Source of the DNA: Nocardioides ganghwensis | Lineage (GTDB): Bacteria; Actinomycetota; Actinomycetes; Propionibacteriales; Nocardioidaceae | Direction: 5' to 3' | DNA length: 64,000 nucleotides | Assembly (NCBI RefSeq): GCF_014779655.1 | Contig: NZ_JACXYX010000012.1 | Span: 62,001-126,000, forward strand | Shown: piece after piece, positions 43,265 through 52,039 of the stretch | Numbering within the stretch: the first letter of the stretch is position 1 | How the letters are laid out: each line of letters opens with the position of its first letter | Program-made: the position numbers and the translations under genes | Notes under the pieces: model-generated | The model's input: only the letters and a program-made list of their open reading frames with translations | Told to the model about the DNA's origin: nothing | The model's database searches: none

Positions 43265-45487
43265 GTGACCGCAGCACAACGCCAGACCAGGGCCACCACG
43301 GCCGACGAGCTCTGCAGGGAGGCATACGCTGCCTCAGCAGGGCCCGCCGCCGGGGTGGCCCTGGTCGCGGTCGGGGGCTACGGCCGCGGCGAGCTGGCGC
43401 CCCACTCCGACCTCGACGTCGTGCTCGTCCACGAGGACGACGCCGCGATCGGCGACCTCGGCCACACGCTCTGGTACCCCCTGTGGGACTCCGGGCGCCG
43501 GCTCGACCACTCGGTGCGCTCCATGGGGGAGATGCTCGAGGCGGCCGCGGACCTGCGGGTCGCCCTGGGCCTGCTCGACGCGCGCCACCTGGCCGGCGAC
43601 CCGGGCCTGACGCTCCGCCTGCGCACCACCATGCTCGCCGACTGGCGCCGCCAGGCGCGCACGCGTCTGCCCGAGCTCAAGGCGATGACGCACAAGCGGC
43701 ACGACGTCACCGGCGAGCTCGCCCACGTCTCGGTCCCCGACGTCAAGGAGGCCGAGGGCGGCCTGCGCGACGCCGGGGTGCTCAAGGCGATCGAGGCCAG
43801 CTGGCTGGTCGACGCCTCGACGCCCGCGCTCGAGGCGGCGCGGCAGATGCTCCTGGACGTGCGCGACGAGGTCCAAGACCTGGCCGGCCGGCCGAGCGAC
43901 CGCATCGCCCCCGAGATGTGGGGCCCGCTGGCCGAGAGGTTCGACCTCGACGGCGCCGAGGCCGCGCAGCGCCACGTGCGCTCGCTCGGGCGCCGCATCG
44001 GGCACCTCTCGCGCCTCGCCTGGCGGCGTACGGACGCGGTGATGGCACGCACGACGGGGGAGAAGGGGCGCCGTACGCCCGCCCTCGAGCGGATCGCCCC
44101 GGGCATCGCGCTGTCACGCGGCGAGGTGGTGCTCGACGCGGGCACGAAGCCCGGCGACGACCCCTCCCTGCTGCTGCGTGCCGCCGCGGAGGCCGCCAGC
44201 CGCGACGCGGTGCTCGCCCCGACGACGGCCGCCCGGTTGGTACGTGAGGGAGCCGAGCTCCCGGTCCCGTGGCCGGCCCCGGCCCGCGACGCGCTCGTCC
44301 GGCTGCTCGCCAGCGGTCCCGGGCTGCTGCCGGTGTGGGAGACGCTGGACGAGATCGACGGCATCGAGACGTTCCTCCCCGAGTGGGAGCAGATCCGGCT
44401 GCTGCCGCACGCCTCGGCGATCCACCGCTTCACGGTGGACCGGCACGTGGTGGAGACCTGCGCCGAGGCCGGCGCCCTGATCCGCCGTGTCCGGCGACCC
44501 GACCTGCTGCTGGTCGCCGCGCTGCTCCACGACATCGGCAAGGGCTCCCTGCACGACCACTCGGTGGCCGGCGAGCCGCTCGCGCGCAAGATCGTCGCGC
44601 GGATGGGGTTCAGCGACCTCGACGCCGAGGTCGTGGCGTCCCTCGTGCGGTGGCACCTGCTGCTGGCCGACCTGGCGACCACCCGCGACCCGGACGACCC
44701 CGCGACCACCGCCGAGCTGCTCACCCACGTCCCCGACGCGGCGAGCCTCGAGCTCCTGCGCGCCCTGACCGAGGCCGACGCCAGGGCAGCCTCGCCCGCC
44801 GCCTGGACGACTTGGCGGGCCTCGCTGGTCGACCGGCTCGTCTCCCGGGCCGGGCAGGCCCTCGGCGCCGAGATCGCCCAGGTGACCCCGACCGGGTCGC
44901 TGCCGGTGCCGGACGCCGTACGCCGCGACCCGGGGGCCGTCTCGGTCGAGATCACCCCGCACGAGGTCGGCGCCACCGTGACGGTGGTCGCCGCCGACCG
45001 CGTCGGGCTGCTCGCCGACGTCGCCGGGGGACTGGCGGCGCTGCGGGTCCCGGTCCACGCCGCTCGCGCCTGGGCCCAGGTCGACGCCGACGGCGAGTGG
45101 GGCGTGAGCGCCTGGGAGGTGCCCGACGCCTACCTCGACGCCAGCGTGGTCCGCGAGCGCATCCGCCGCGTCGTCGAGGGCACCCAGCGGCTCCCCGACC
45201 TGCCCGCCCGCCCCGAGGGCGAGCTGCCGCCGATCGTGGAGGTGCGCCCCGACGCCTCACGGGCGTCGCTGGTGCTCGAGATCCGCACCTCCGACCGTCC
45301 CGGTGTGGTCCACCGGGTGCTCACCACGCTCGCCCGCCTCGGCCTGACAGTGGCCTCCGCGCACGTCTCCACGCTCGGCCCGCAGGCGGTCGACGTGTTC
45401 TACGTGCAGGAGGTCGGCGGGGTACGCCCCACCGAGGAGCGGGCCGCCGCTGCCGCCCACGCCGTACGCACTGCGCTCGGCGGCTAG
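43265..45487 (+). CDS. glnD: [Protein-PII] nucleotidyltransferase / nucleotidyl-removing enzyme
   Basis: 740 residues: a nucleotidyltransferase domain with VGGYGRGELAPHSDLDVVL (Asp49 and Asp51), the DUF294-like helical region, an HD phosphodiesterase domain (LLHDIGKGSLHDHSVAGE) and two C-terminal ACT domains (VVAADRVGLLADVAGGL; IRTSDRPGVVHRVLTTLARLGL). It modifies Tyr51 of the adjacent P-II; in Corynebacterium and Streptomyces the enzyme adenylylates rather than uridylylates. Third gene of the amt operon. Confidence 0.96.
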   Translation: MTAAQRQTRATTADELCREAYAASAGPAAGVALVAVGGYGRGELAPHSDLDVVLVHEDDAAIGDLGHTLWYPLWDSGRRLDHSVRSMGEMLEAAADLRVALGLLDARHLAGDPGLTLRLRTTMLADWRRQARTRLPELKAMTHKRHDVTGELAHVSVPDVKEAEGGLRDAGVLKAIEASWLVDASTPALEAARQMLLDVRDEVQDLAGRPSDRIAPEMWGPLAERFDLDGAEAAQRHVRSLGRRIGHLSRLAWRRTDAVMARTTGEKGRRTPALERIAPGIALSRGEVVLDAGTKPGDDPSLLLRAAAEAASRDAVLAPTTAARLVREGAELPVPWPAPARDALVRLLASGPGLLPVWETLDEIDGIETFLPEWEQIRLLPHASAIHRFTVDRHVVETCAEAGALIRRVRRPDLLLVAALLHDIGKGSLHDHSVAGEPLARKIVARMGFSDLDAEVVASLVRWHLLLADLATTRDPDDPATTAELLTHVPDAASLELLRALTEADARAASPAAWTTWRASLVDRLVSRAGQALGAEIAQVTPTGSLPVPDAVRRDPGAVSVEITPHEVGATVTVVAADRVGLLADVAGGLAALRVPVHAARAWAQVDADGEWGVSAWEVPDAYLDASVVRERIRRVVEGTQRLPDLPARPEGELPPIVEVRPDASRASLVLEIRTSDRPGVVHRVLTTLARLGLTVASAHVSTLGPQAVDVFYVQEVGGVRPTEERAAAAAHAVRTALGG

Positions 45488-45520
45488 CCCGTCGAGGCAG
45501 GCCCACGGGCATCCGGACGT

Positions 45521-45526
45521 TAGGCT
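45521..45526 (+). promoter_or_regulatory. ffh -10 element
   Basis: TAGGCT about 75 nt upstream of the ffh start; the leader in between has no evident structure. Confidence 0.4.
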
Positions 45527-45600
45527 GAGTGGTCGTACGACCCCTGATCCAGCCGGATCCAGCCCGGATCCACCATCGATGCGAGGGACAGACCCACACC

Positions 45601-47190
45601 GTGTTCGCCACACTCTCCGACCGCCTTGCCGACACCTTCAAGAACCTGCGTGGCAAGGGACGGCTCTCCGAGGCCGACATCGACGCCACCGCGCGCGAGA
45701 TCCGCATCGCGCTGCTCGAGGCCGACGTCGCGCTGCCGGTCGTCAAGGAGTTCGTCGGGGCGGTGAAGGAGCGGGCCCGCTCCGAGGAGGTCAGCGGCGC
45801 GCTCAACCCGGCGCAGCAGATCATCAAGATCGTCCACGAGGAGCTCGTCGAGATCCTCGGTGGTGAGACCCGCCGCCTGCGCTACGCCAAGTCCGGGCCG
45901 ACCGTGATCATGCTGGCCGGCCTCCAGGGTGCCGGCAAGACGACGCTCGCGGCCAAGCTCGCGCTGTGGCTGAAGGGTCAGGACCGGACCCCGATGCTGG
46001 TGGCGGCCGACCTCCAGCGCCCCAACGCCGTGCAGCAGCTGCAGGTCAACGGTGAGCGCGTCGGCGTGCCCGTCTTCGCCCCAGAGCCCGGCAACGCCCA
46101 GGGAATCGAGCACGGTGGCGACCCGGTGGACGTGGCGCGCAGGTCGATCGAGGAGGCCAGGCGCAAGCTCCACGACGTCGTCATCATCGACACCGCCGGC
46201 CGCCTCGGCGTCGACGAGACCCTGATGCAGCAGGCCGCCGACATCCGCGACGCCGTGCAGCCCGACGAGGTGCTCTTCGTCGTCGACGCGATGATCGGCC
46301 AGGACGCGGTCACGACCGCGCAGGCGTTCCTCGACGGCGTCGGCTACGACGGCGTGGTGCTCACCAAGCTCGACGGCGACGCCCGCGGTGGTGCCGCCCT
46401 GTCGATCCGCTCGATCACCGGCAAGCCGGTCATGTTCGCCTCCAGCGGCGAGAAGATGACCGACTTCGACCTCTTCCACCCCGACCGCATGGCCTCGCGC
46501 ATCCTCGACATGGGCGACATGCTCACCCTGATCGAGCAGGCGGAGAAGGCCTTCGACTCCGAGCAGTCGCTGAAGGCGGCCGAGAAGCTCGCCACCAAGG
46601 GCGGCTTCACCCTGGAGGACTTCCTCCAGCAGATGATGCAGATCCGCAAGCTCGGCTCGATGACCAAGATCATGGGGATGCTCCCCGGCATGGGTCAGTT
46701 TCGCGACCAGCTCGAGAACTTCGACGAGCGCGAGATCGACCGGATCCAGGCCATCATCCAGTCGATGACGCCGGCCGAGCGCGACAACCCCAAGATCATC
46801 GACGGGTCGCGCCGCGCCCGCATCGCCGCCGGCTCCGGCCGTCAGGTCTCCGACGTCAACCAGCTCGTCGACCGCTTCTTCGAGGCGCGCAAGATGATGG
46901 AGCAGATGGCCCGCGGAGGCGGGGTGCCGGGCATGCCCGGGATGCCGGGGATGCCGGGCCTGGGCGGCGGCAAGCGGTCCGGCGCCAAGCAGCAGGCGAA
47001 GGGCAAGAAGGGCAAGAAGCGCGTCTCCGGCAACCCCGCCAAGGCCGCCCAGCAGAAGGCCGCCGGCAAGGCCGCGGCAGCCGAGAAGGCCGCCAACCCC
47101 TTCGGCAACCCCGACGGCACGGCGGTCGACTACGAGAAGGCCGCCGAGCAGCTCAACCTGCCCAAGGACTTCTCGCAGTTCCTGAAGTGA
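45601..47190 (+). CDS. ffh: Signal recognition particle protein
   Basis: 529 residues: N domain, GTPase G domain (GLQGAGKTTLAAKLA from residue 107, ADLQRPNAV, DTAGRLGVDE, TKLDGDARGG) and the methionine-rich M domain (LQQMMQIRKLGSMTKIMGMLPGM) that binds signal sequences and SRP RNA. The C-terminus is extended by tandem Met-Pro-Gly repeats and a Lys/Ala-rich basic stretch, longer than in E. coli. The frame is open upstream, but the GTG at 45601 (FATLSDRLADTFKNL) is the family start. SRP RNA is not in the window. Confidence 0.97.
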   Translation: MFATLSDRLADTFKNLRGKGRLSEADIDATAREIRIALLEADVALPVVKEFVGAVKERARSEEVSGALNPAQQIIKIVHEELVEILGGETRRLRYAKSGPTVIMLAGLQGAGKTTLAAKLALWLKGQDRTPMLVAADLQRPNAVQQLQVNGERVGVPVFAPEPGNAQGIEHGGDPVDVARRSIEEARRKLHDVVIIDTAGRLGVDETLMQQAADIRDAVQPDEVLFVVDAMIGQDAVTTAQAFLDGVGYDGVVLTKLDGDARGGAALSIRSITGKPVMFASSGEKMTDFDLFHPDRMASRILDMGDMLTLIEQAEKAFDSEQSLKAAEKLATKGGFTLEDFLQQMMQIRKLGSMTKIMGMLPGMGQFRDQLENFDEREIDRIQAIIQSMTPAERDNPKIIDGSRRARIAAGSGRQVSDVNQLVDRFFEARKMMEQMARGGGVPGMPGMPGMPGLGGGKRSGAKQQAKGKKGKKRVSGNPAKAAQQKAAGKAAAAEKAANPFGNPDGTAVDYEKAAEQLNLPKDFSQFLK

Positions 47191-47546
47191 CCGTCCTCGT
47201 CGTCGACGGCGCCAACGTCGTCGGCTCCGTGCCCGACGGCTGGTGGAAGGACCGCGCCGGGGCTGCGCGCCGGCTCCACGAGCGGCTGCTGGTCGCCGAC
47301 ACGGCGTACGACGAGATCGTCCTGGTGCTCGAGGGCGGCGCCAAGGCCGGCGTACGCGCGGGGCAGGACGGGCACGTACGCACCGTGCACGCGCCGCGTG
47401 ACGGCGACGCGGAGATCCGCGAGCAGGCCCGCCGCGCCGGCGAGGCCGGCGCCCGGGTAACCGTGGTGACCGCCGACCGCGCGCTCGCTGCCAACGTGGC
47501 GCCGGCGCAGGTGCTCAGTCCCGCGTGGCTGCTCGACCGGTTGTGA
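47187..47546 (+). CDS. NYN/PIN-like domain protein
   Basis: 119 residues starting TVLVVDGANVVG, with further acidic positions (YDEIVLVLEGG; VTVVTADRAL), the pattern of NYN/PIN-type nucleases. Overlaps the ffh stop by 4 bases (GTGA), so co-translated with it. Possibly an RNA-processing enzyme; no direct evidence for a substrate. Confidence 0.7.
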   Translation: MTVLVVDGANVVGSVPDGWWKDRAGAARRLHERLLVADTAYDEIVLVLEGGAKAGVRAGQDGHVRTVHAPRDGDAEIREQARRAGEAGARVTVVTADRALAANVAPAQVLSPAWLLDRL

Positions 47547-47585
47547 GCACGTGGGAACCGGCCGAGCAGGCCACGCGGGCCAGGC

Positions 47586-47927
47586 TCACTTCTTCTTGAC
47601 GTCCTCGCACGAGAAGTCGGACAGCACCAGCCTCCCGGGAAGCGTGGTGGTGGCGGAGACCAGCGTGCCGGTCGACGACACGTAGAAGTGCTGCACGTTC
47701 TGGTTGACGGCGGAGGGTGCCACGTTCCACACCGTGCCGTCCGAGAACGTCGCGTTGAGCGTGCCCGGAGCGGCTCCGCCCGTCTGGTTGTTCACGAAGT
47801 GCCACACGCCCATGGCGTCACCGCACGACTGTCCGTTGGCGTTGCTCAGCTCGGCGGCAATCGCGGGCGAGCTCACCATCACCAAGGCAGCCGTCGCGCC
47901 CATCACCCAGTACTTCCTGCTCCTCAT
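47586..47927 (-). CDS. Small secreted protein of unknown function
   Basis: 113 residues with a signal peptide (MRSRKYWVMGATAALVMVSS, cleavage after AIAA). The mature part of about 88 residues has two Cys (QSCGDAMGVWHFVNNQTGG and DFSCEDVKKK), likely one disulfide, and a predicted all-beta pattern. It ends in three lysines. GAGGAGCGCAGC precedes the ATG. Located just downstream of, and on the same strand as, the lysyl-oxidase-like lipoprotein. Family not recognised. Confidence 0.7.
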   Translation of the reverse strand: MRSRKYWVMGATAALVMVSSPAIAAELSNANGQSCGDAMGVWHFVNNQTGGAAPGTLNATFSDGTVWNVAPSAVNQNVQHFYVSSTGTLVSATTTLPGRLVLSDFSCEDVKKK

Positions 47928-48070
47928 GCTGCGCTCCTCACTCGGGATCCCGTACGGCGACCTGCCGCACGCAACCGTCCCCCCGGCGGTGACCTCCCAC
48001 TGTCCGCCGGCAGGCCGGCGATCGGTGGGCGCCGACCCCCAGATCGCCAATTCGGGGGACGGTCGCGTGG

Positions 48071-48871
48071 TCAGCCGGGCTCGGGACCCACGTCCGACAC
48101 GAGGGCCGAGCGCATGCCGCCGGCGTCGGTGGCCAGCGTGAAGTCCACCCACGTCCGGTTGTTGTCGGTGGTCTCCTCGCGGAACACGCCCTGCTCGTCG
48201 GCCACGGCATAGATGCGGTAGTCGCCGTCGGCGAGGCCGTCGACGGGGATGCTCTGGCCCGGGAGGTTCCAGTGGTAGTAGTCCACCCAGCCCCGGCTGA
48301 GACCCATCACGAGGCGGTTGGAGTCCTCGCTGCCGCACCCCTCGCGCTCGTAGACCGCCTCGTCCGGGCCCAGGTCGAGCCCCGAGTGCTCGAAGTCGTA
48401 GATGCAGAAGCCGACCTTGTGGTCGGTACGCGGCTCCCCGGACTCCTCGCCCTGCTCGTCGAGGGCGTACAGGTGGTAGGTCACGTAGCGCTCGACGTGC
48501 CAGTGCTCGTGACCGTCGCCGCCCCAGACCGGCTGCGCCGCGCTGGGAGCGTGGCTGGCTCCGCCGTCGGCGTGCTCGATGTCCTGGGTCACGGTCCACT
48601 CGCCGCCGAGGTTCTTCTCCGCCGTGGCGTGGAAGTCCCCGGAGCCGACGTTGACCAAGGCCGAGCTGAACTCGACCGACCAGCTGTCGCCGACCTTCTT
48701 GGTGTGGATGTCCTCCGGCGGCGCGGGGGCGAAGTCGGGCAGCCGCTCCGCGCCCGCAGGCTCCTCGGACCAGCGCGCGTCGGCGTCGCCGCCGCAGCCG
48801 GACACGACCGCCACCGCCACCGCAGCAGCGCAGACCCGTCCTCCGCGGACCCAGCCACGTGCCTTCCCCAT
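48071..48871 (-). CDS. Lysyl oxidase-like copper lipoprotein
   Basis: 266 residues. Signal and lipobox AVVSGCGG (lipid-bearing Cys26). The mature domain aligns by eye with the lysyl oxidase catalytic domain: copper ligands His121, His123 and His125 in GDGHEHWHVERYVTYHLYAL; HKVGFC with Lys152, where human LOX has the cofactor lysine in HKASFC; tyrosines at 198-199 in the region of the cofactor tyrosine; and TTDNNRTWVDF like the C-terminal TNN motif. It may oxidise lysine side chains or other amines outside the cell; substrate unknown. Divergent from the amidohydrolase gene. Confidence 0.82.
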   Translation of the reverse strand: MGKARGWVRGGRVCAAAVAVAVVSGCGGDADARWSEEPAGAERLPDFAPAPPEDIHTKKVGDSWSVEFSSALVNVGSGDFHATAEKNLGGEWTVTQDIEHADGGASHAPSAAQPVWGGDGHEHWHVERYVTYHLYALDEQGEESGEPRTDHKVGFCIYDFEHSGLDLGPDEAVYEREGCGSEDSNRLVMGLSRGWVDYYHWNLPGQSIPVDGLADGDYRIYAVADEQGVFREETTDNNRTWVDFTLATDAGGMRSALVSDVGPEPG

Positions 48872-48982
48872 CCGACGATGCTGGCAAGGCTCCGGCCCGA
48901 CGGCCTCGCGGATCCGGCCACGTACCCCATTTGTGGGAGCCGGCAGACGCCGCGACCGACGGTCGGGGTGGTCGATCCCCAC

Positions 48983-48988
48983 TAGGGT
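48983..48988 (+). promoter_or_regulatory. Amidohydrolase -10 element (leaderless type)
   Basis: TAGGGT 6 nt before the ATG at 48995; no Shine-Dalgarno sequence lies in the gap. Confidence 0.5.
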
Positions 48989-48994
48989 CGGGGC

Positions 48995-50068
48995 ATGAGT
49001 GCCCAGCGCTTCCGTGGCCCGGTCCTGCCCGACGGTGAGGCACGCGACCTCTACGTCGTCGACGGCCGGATCACCTACGAGCCGCAGCCCGGCGCCGACA
49101 CTGCCGCCGAGGGCTGGATCGTGCCCGGGCTGGTCGACGCGCACTGCCACCTGGGACTCGACGACTTCGGCCCCACCGACGCCGAGGCCACCGAGCAGCA
49201 GGCGATCGACGACCGCGACGGGGGAGCGCTGCTGATCCGCGACGCCGGGTCGGCGGCCGACACCCGGTGGATCCACGACCGCGACGACCTGCCCCGGCTG
49301 ATCAGGTGCGGGCGCCACATCGCGGCCACGAAGCGCTACATCCGCAACTACGCCCACGAGGTCGAGCCCGCCGAGCTGGCGGCGTACGCCGCGCAGGAGG
49401 CCCGCAACGGCGACGGCTGGATCAAGCTGGTGGGCGACTGGATCTCACGCGACGAGGGCGACCTCGCGCCGTCCTTCCCCGCCGAGGCGTTCCGTGACGC
49501 GATCGACGCCGCCCACGCCGAGGGCGCCAAGGTGACCGCGCACTGCTTCGGCCACGGTGTGCTCCCGGGGCTGATCGAGGCCGGCATCGACTGCATCGAG
49601 CACGGCACCGGACTCACCGAGGACCTCATCGACGCGATGGTCGCCCACGGCACCCGGCTCGTCCCGACCGTGATGCAGCTCGACAAGTTCCCGGAGCACG
49701 CGGCGGCCGGGCAGGAGAGGTTCCCCGCCTACGCGCAGACCATGACCGACCTCTACGCCCGGATGCCGGCCACGATCATGGCGGCGTACGAGGCGGGCGT
49801 GCCGATCTACGCCGGCTCGGACGGGGGCGGCATCAGCCGCCACGGCAACATCGCCGGCGAGGTCGAGGCGCTGGTGCGGATCGGGATCCCCGCCCACGAC
49901 GCCCTCGGCGCGGCGAGCTGGCGGGCCCGCGAGTGGCTCGGCGTCGACGGGCTCACCGAGGGGGCGTCGGCCGACTTCGTGGTCTACGACCGCAACCCGG
50001 TGGAGGACCTGTCCGTGCTGCGTACGCCCACGACCGTCGTGCTGCGCGGGGTCGCCCGGGGTCGATGA
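48995..50068 (+). CDS. Metal-dependent amidohydrolase
   Basis: 357 residues of the amidohydrolase/imidazolonepropionase-like group: an N-terminal sandwich, VPGLVDAHCHLGLDD (metal-binding HxH), VTAHCFGHG and CIEHGTGL (further metal His), YAGSDGGG (metal Asp) and a C-terminal EGASADFVVYDRNP. Substrate unknown; related enzymes act on cyclic amides, peptides or pesticides. Confidence 0.85.
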   Translation: MSAQRFRGPVLPDGEARDLYVVDGRITYEPQPGADTAAEGWIVPGLVDAHCHLGLDDFGPTDAEATEQQAIDDRDGGALLIRDAGSAADTRWIHDRDDLPRLIRCGRHIAATKRYIRNYAHEVEPAELAAYAAQEARNGDGWIKLVGDWISRDEGDLAPSFPAEAFRDAIDAAHAEGAKVTAHCFGHGVLPGLIEAGIDCIEHGTGLTEDLIDAMVAHGTRLVPTVMQLDKFPEHAAAGQERFPAYAQTMTDLYARMPATIMAAYEAGVPIYAGSDGGGISRHGNIAGEVEALVRIGIPAHDALGAASWRAREWLGVDGLTEGASADFVVYDRNPVEDLSVLRTPTTVVLRGVARGR

Positions 50069-50129
50069 GCCGGGGCCCGGGCCGAAACCGGGTTGAGCCG
50101 GCACGGCCCCGCACGGTGGGATGGCACCC

Positions 50130-50789
50130 ATGACCACCGCCTCCGACCTGTTCCCGCCACTGGGGCTCACCGTCGAGGCAGGACCTGTGGTGCTGCGCGG
50201 GATCACCGACGAGATCCTCCCCGAGCTGTGCGACCTGGCCGTCCGTGGGATCCACGAGCCCGGCGAGATGCCGTTCTACTTCCCGTGGACAGACGTCCCC
50301 GCGGAGCAGCTGGCGCGCAACACCGCGGCGTACCACTGGCGCTCGCGCGCCGAGTTCAGCCGCGAGGGGTGGGGGCTGCACCTGGCGGTCTTCCACGAGG
50401 GTGAGCTCGTCGGCACCCAGGGGTTCGAGACGTCGGACTACCTCGTCACGCGCACCGGGGAGACCGGGTCGTGGCTGGGTCGCCGGTTCCAGGGGCGCGG
50501 CATCGGCACCGCGATGCGGCAGGTGGTGTGCGCGCTCGCCTTCGACCACCTCGAAGCGGCCGCGATCACCTCGGGCGCGTTCGTGGACAACCCTGCATCC
50601 CTGGCGGTCTCCCGCAAGCTCGGCTACCAACCCAACGGCCTGCGTCGGCTCAAGCGCCGCGAGGGCGAGCTCGCGCTCAACCAGGCGCTGCTGCTGACGC
50701 CTGAGACCTTCGTCCGAGGCCCGCACCGGCTCCGGGTGTCGGGGCTCGCCGCGTTCCGGGCGTTCATCGGCCTCGACGCCGTCGGGTAG
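50130..50789 (+). CDS. GNAT acetyltransferase, RimJ/RimL type
   Basis: 219 residues (222 if the ATG at 50121 is used). WLGRRFQGRGIGTAMRQVVCALAF is the acetyl-CoA motif, then AFVDNPASLAVSRKLGYQPNG. Typical of N-terminal or side-chain acetylases of the RimJ/RimL type. Stands alone between the amidohydrolase and a sigma gene. Confidence 0.85.
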   Translation: MTTASDLFPPLGLTVEAGPVVLRGITDEILPELCDLAVRGIHEPGEMPFYFPWTDVPAEQLARNTAAYHWRSRAEFSREGWGLHLAVFHEGELVGTQGFETSDYLVTRTGETGSWLGRRFQGRGIGTAMRQVVCALAFDHLEAAAITSGAFVDNPASLAVSRKLGYQPNGLRRLKRREGELALNQALLLTPETFVRGPHRLRVSGLAAFRAFIGLDAVG

Positions 50790-50849
50790 CGCGGGAGAAA
50801 CTCGCTCCGACGGGTCAACCGCCCGGGAGCGTCGCGGCTGTGTCCTGTC

Positions 50850-51356
50850 ATGGAGGCATCGATGCGATCGCTCGAGCAGCAGGAGTACGACTGGTACTTC
50901 CGCGCCTGCTTCGCGCCGGTCTCGCGCACGGTGTTCCTGATCGTGCACGACCGGATGCTGGCCGAGGACGTCACGCAGGAGGCGCTCTACCAGATGCTGC
51001 GCCACTCGCGGACGGTGTCGACGTACGAGCGCCCCGAGGCCTGGGTGCGTCGCGTGGCGATCCGGATGGCGGTCCGCGAGGCGCAGCGCGCGGCCGCGCG
51101 GCCCGCCAAGGAACGCCTGGCCCAGCCCGTTCCCCACCACGAGCTCCCCGACCCCGATGTCGCCCGCGCCGTCGCCGTGCTCGCGCCCATGCAGCGGGCC
51201 GTGGTGGTGTTGTTCTACTGGGAGGACCGACCTGTGCACGAGATCGCCGAGCTGCTCGGGGTCTCGGACTCGACCGTGAAGCAGCACCTGCACAGGGCGC
51301 GGCACCGGCTCGCGGCCGTGCTCGGCGAGGAGGAGGTCGACGATGTCCGTCGATGA
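50850..51356 (+). CDS. ECF sigma factor, SigE-type
   Basis: 168 residues with region 2 (YDWYFRACFAPVSRTVFLIVHDRMLAEDVTQEALYQ split over the -10 binding helices) and region 4 (LAPMQRAVVVLFYWEDRPVHEIAELLGVSDSTVKQHLHRARHRL). Its 3' end overlaps the next gene by 14 bases, the usual sign of a sigma/anti-sigma pair. Confidence 0.9.
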   Translation: MEASMRSLEQQEYDWYFRACFAPVSRTVFLIVHDRMLAEDVTQEALYQMLRHSRTVSTYERPEAWVRRVAIRMAVREAQRAAARPAKERLAQPVPHHELPDPDVARAVAVLAPMQRAVVVLFYWEDRPVHEIAELLGVSDSTVKQHLHRARHRLAAVLGEEEVDDVRR

Positions 51357-51975
51357 CCGCCTGCGCGCGGGCCTCGCCGCCAACGCCGCCACCGTCCGTC
51401 CTGCGGAGGAGCTGCGCCTCGACGCCGTACGCCGCCGGCACCGCCGCCGTCATGCCCTGGTCGCCGGAGCGCTCGTCGTCGTCCTGCTGGTGGGTGGCGG
51501 TGCGGCCCTCGGCTGGCTGCTCAGTGGTCAGGGGTCGACAGGGGGTCGTGGCGTGGACCCGGCCGACGCGCCGACGACGCTCTCTTCGCCTTCCCATCCG
51601 GTCATACCGGCTTCCAACTGGCGCAAGGTGGTCACCCGTGACGAGCTGGTCGCGGCCGGGGAGGATCCGGCCTCCCTGCGCGAGCACCTGGGGTCTGCCG
51701 AGCAGATGCCCGTCCTTCTCGCACTCTCGCAGGACGTCTTCAGCCAGAGCGCTCGCTACGCGGGAGGCTGGAGCGGGGGCGACGCGGGTCGGGTGTCGTA
51801 CGACGACGAGGGCAGGCTGGTGCTCACGAGCAGCAGCACCGGGTGCTTCCGGTGCGTGTTCACGCTGGACTGGCGGCTCGAGGCGGGGGAGCTGCACCTC
51901 AGCGACGCCACCGGCGCGCTGGATCCTGTCGACCGGGTGATGTATCTCGGGACCTGGCGATCCGCCGACGGGTGA
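51343..51975 (+). CDS. Single-span membrane protein, putative anti-sigma partner
   Basis: 210 residues: an N-terminal cytoplasmic segment of about 38 residues (SVDDRLRAGLAANAATVRP then an Arg/His-rich stretch), a membrane helix at about 39-60 (ALVAGALVVVLLVGGGAALGWL) and an extracytoplasmic domain with a Cys pair in GCFRCVF. No anti-sigma zinc motif. Role inferred from its 14-base overlap with the sigma gene and its topology. Confidence 0.65.
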   Translation: MSVDDRLRAGLAANAATVRPAEELRLDAVRRRHRRRHALVAGALVVVLLVGGGAALGWLLSGQGSTGGRGVDPADAPTTLSSPSHPVIPASNWRKVVTRDELVAAGEDPASLREHLGSAEQMPVLLALSQDVFSQSARYAGGWSGGDAGRVSYDDEGRLVLTSSSTGCFRCVFTLDWRLEAGELHLSDATGALDPVDRVMYLGTWRSADG

Positions 51976-52039
51976 GGTCAACCGGCGAGGCGTCTGGCGA
52001 CTGTCACAAGACATCCACCACGTGAGAAGGGAGCCCACC

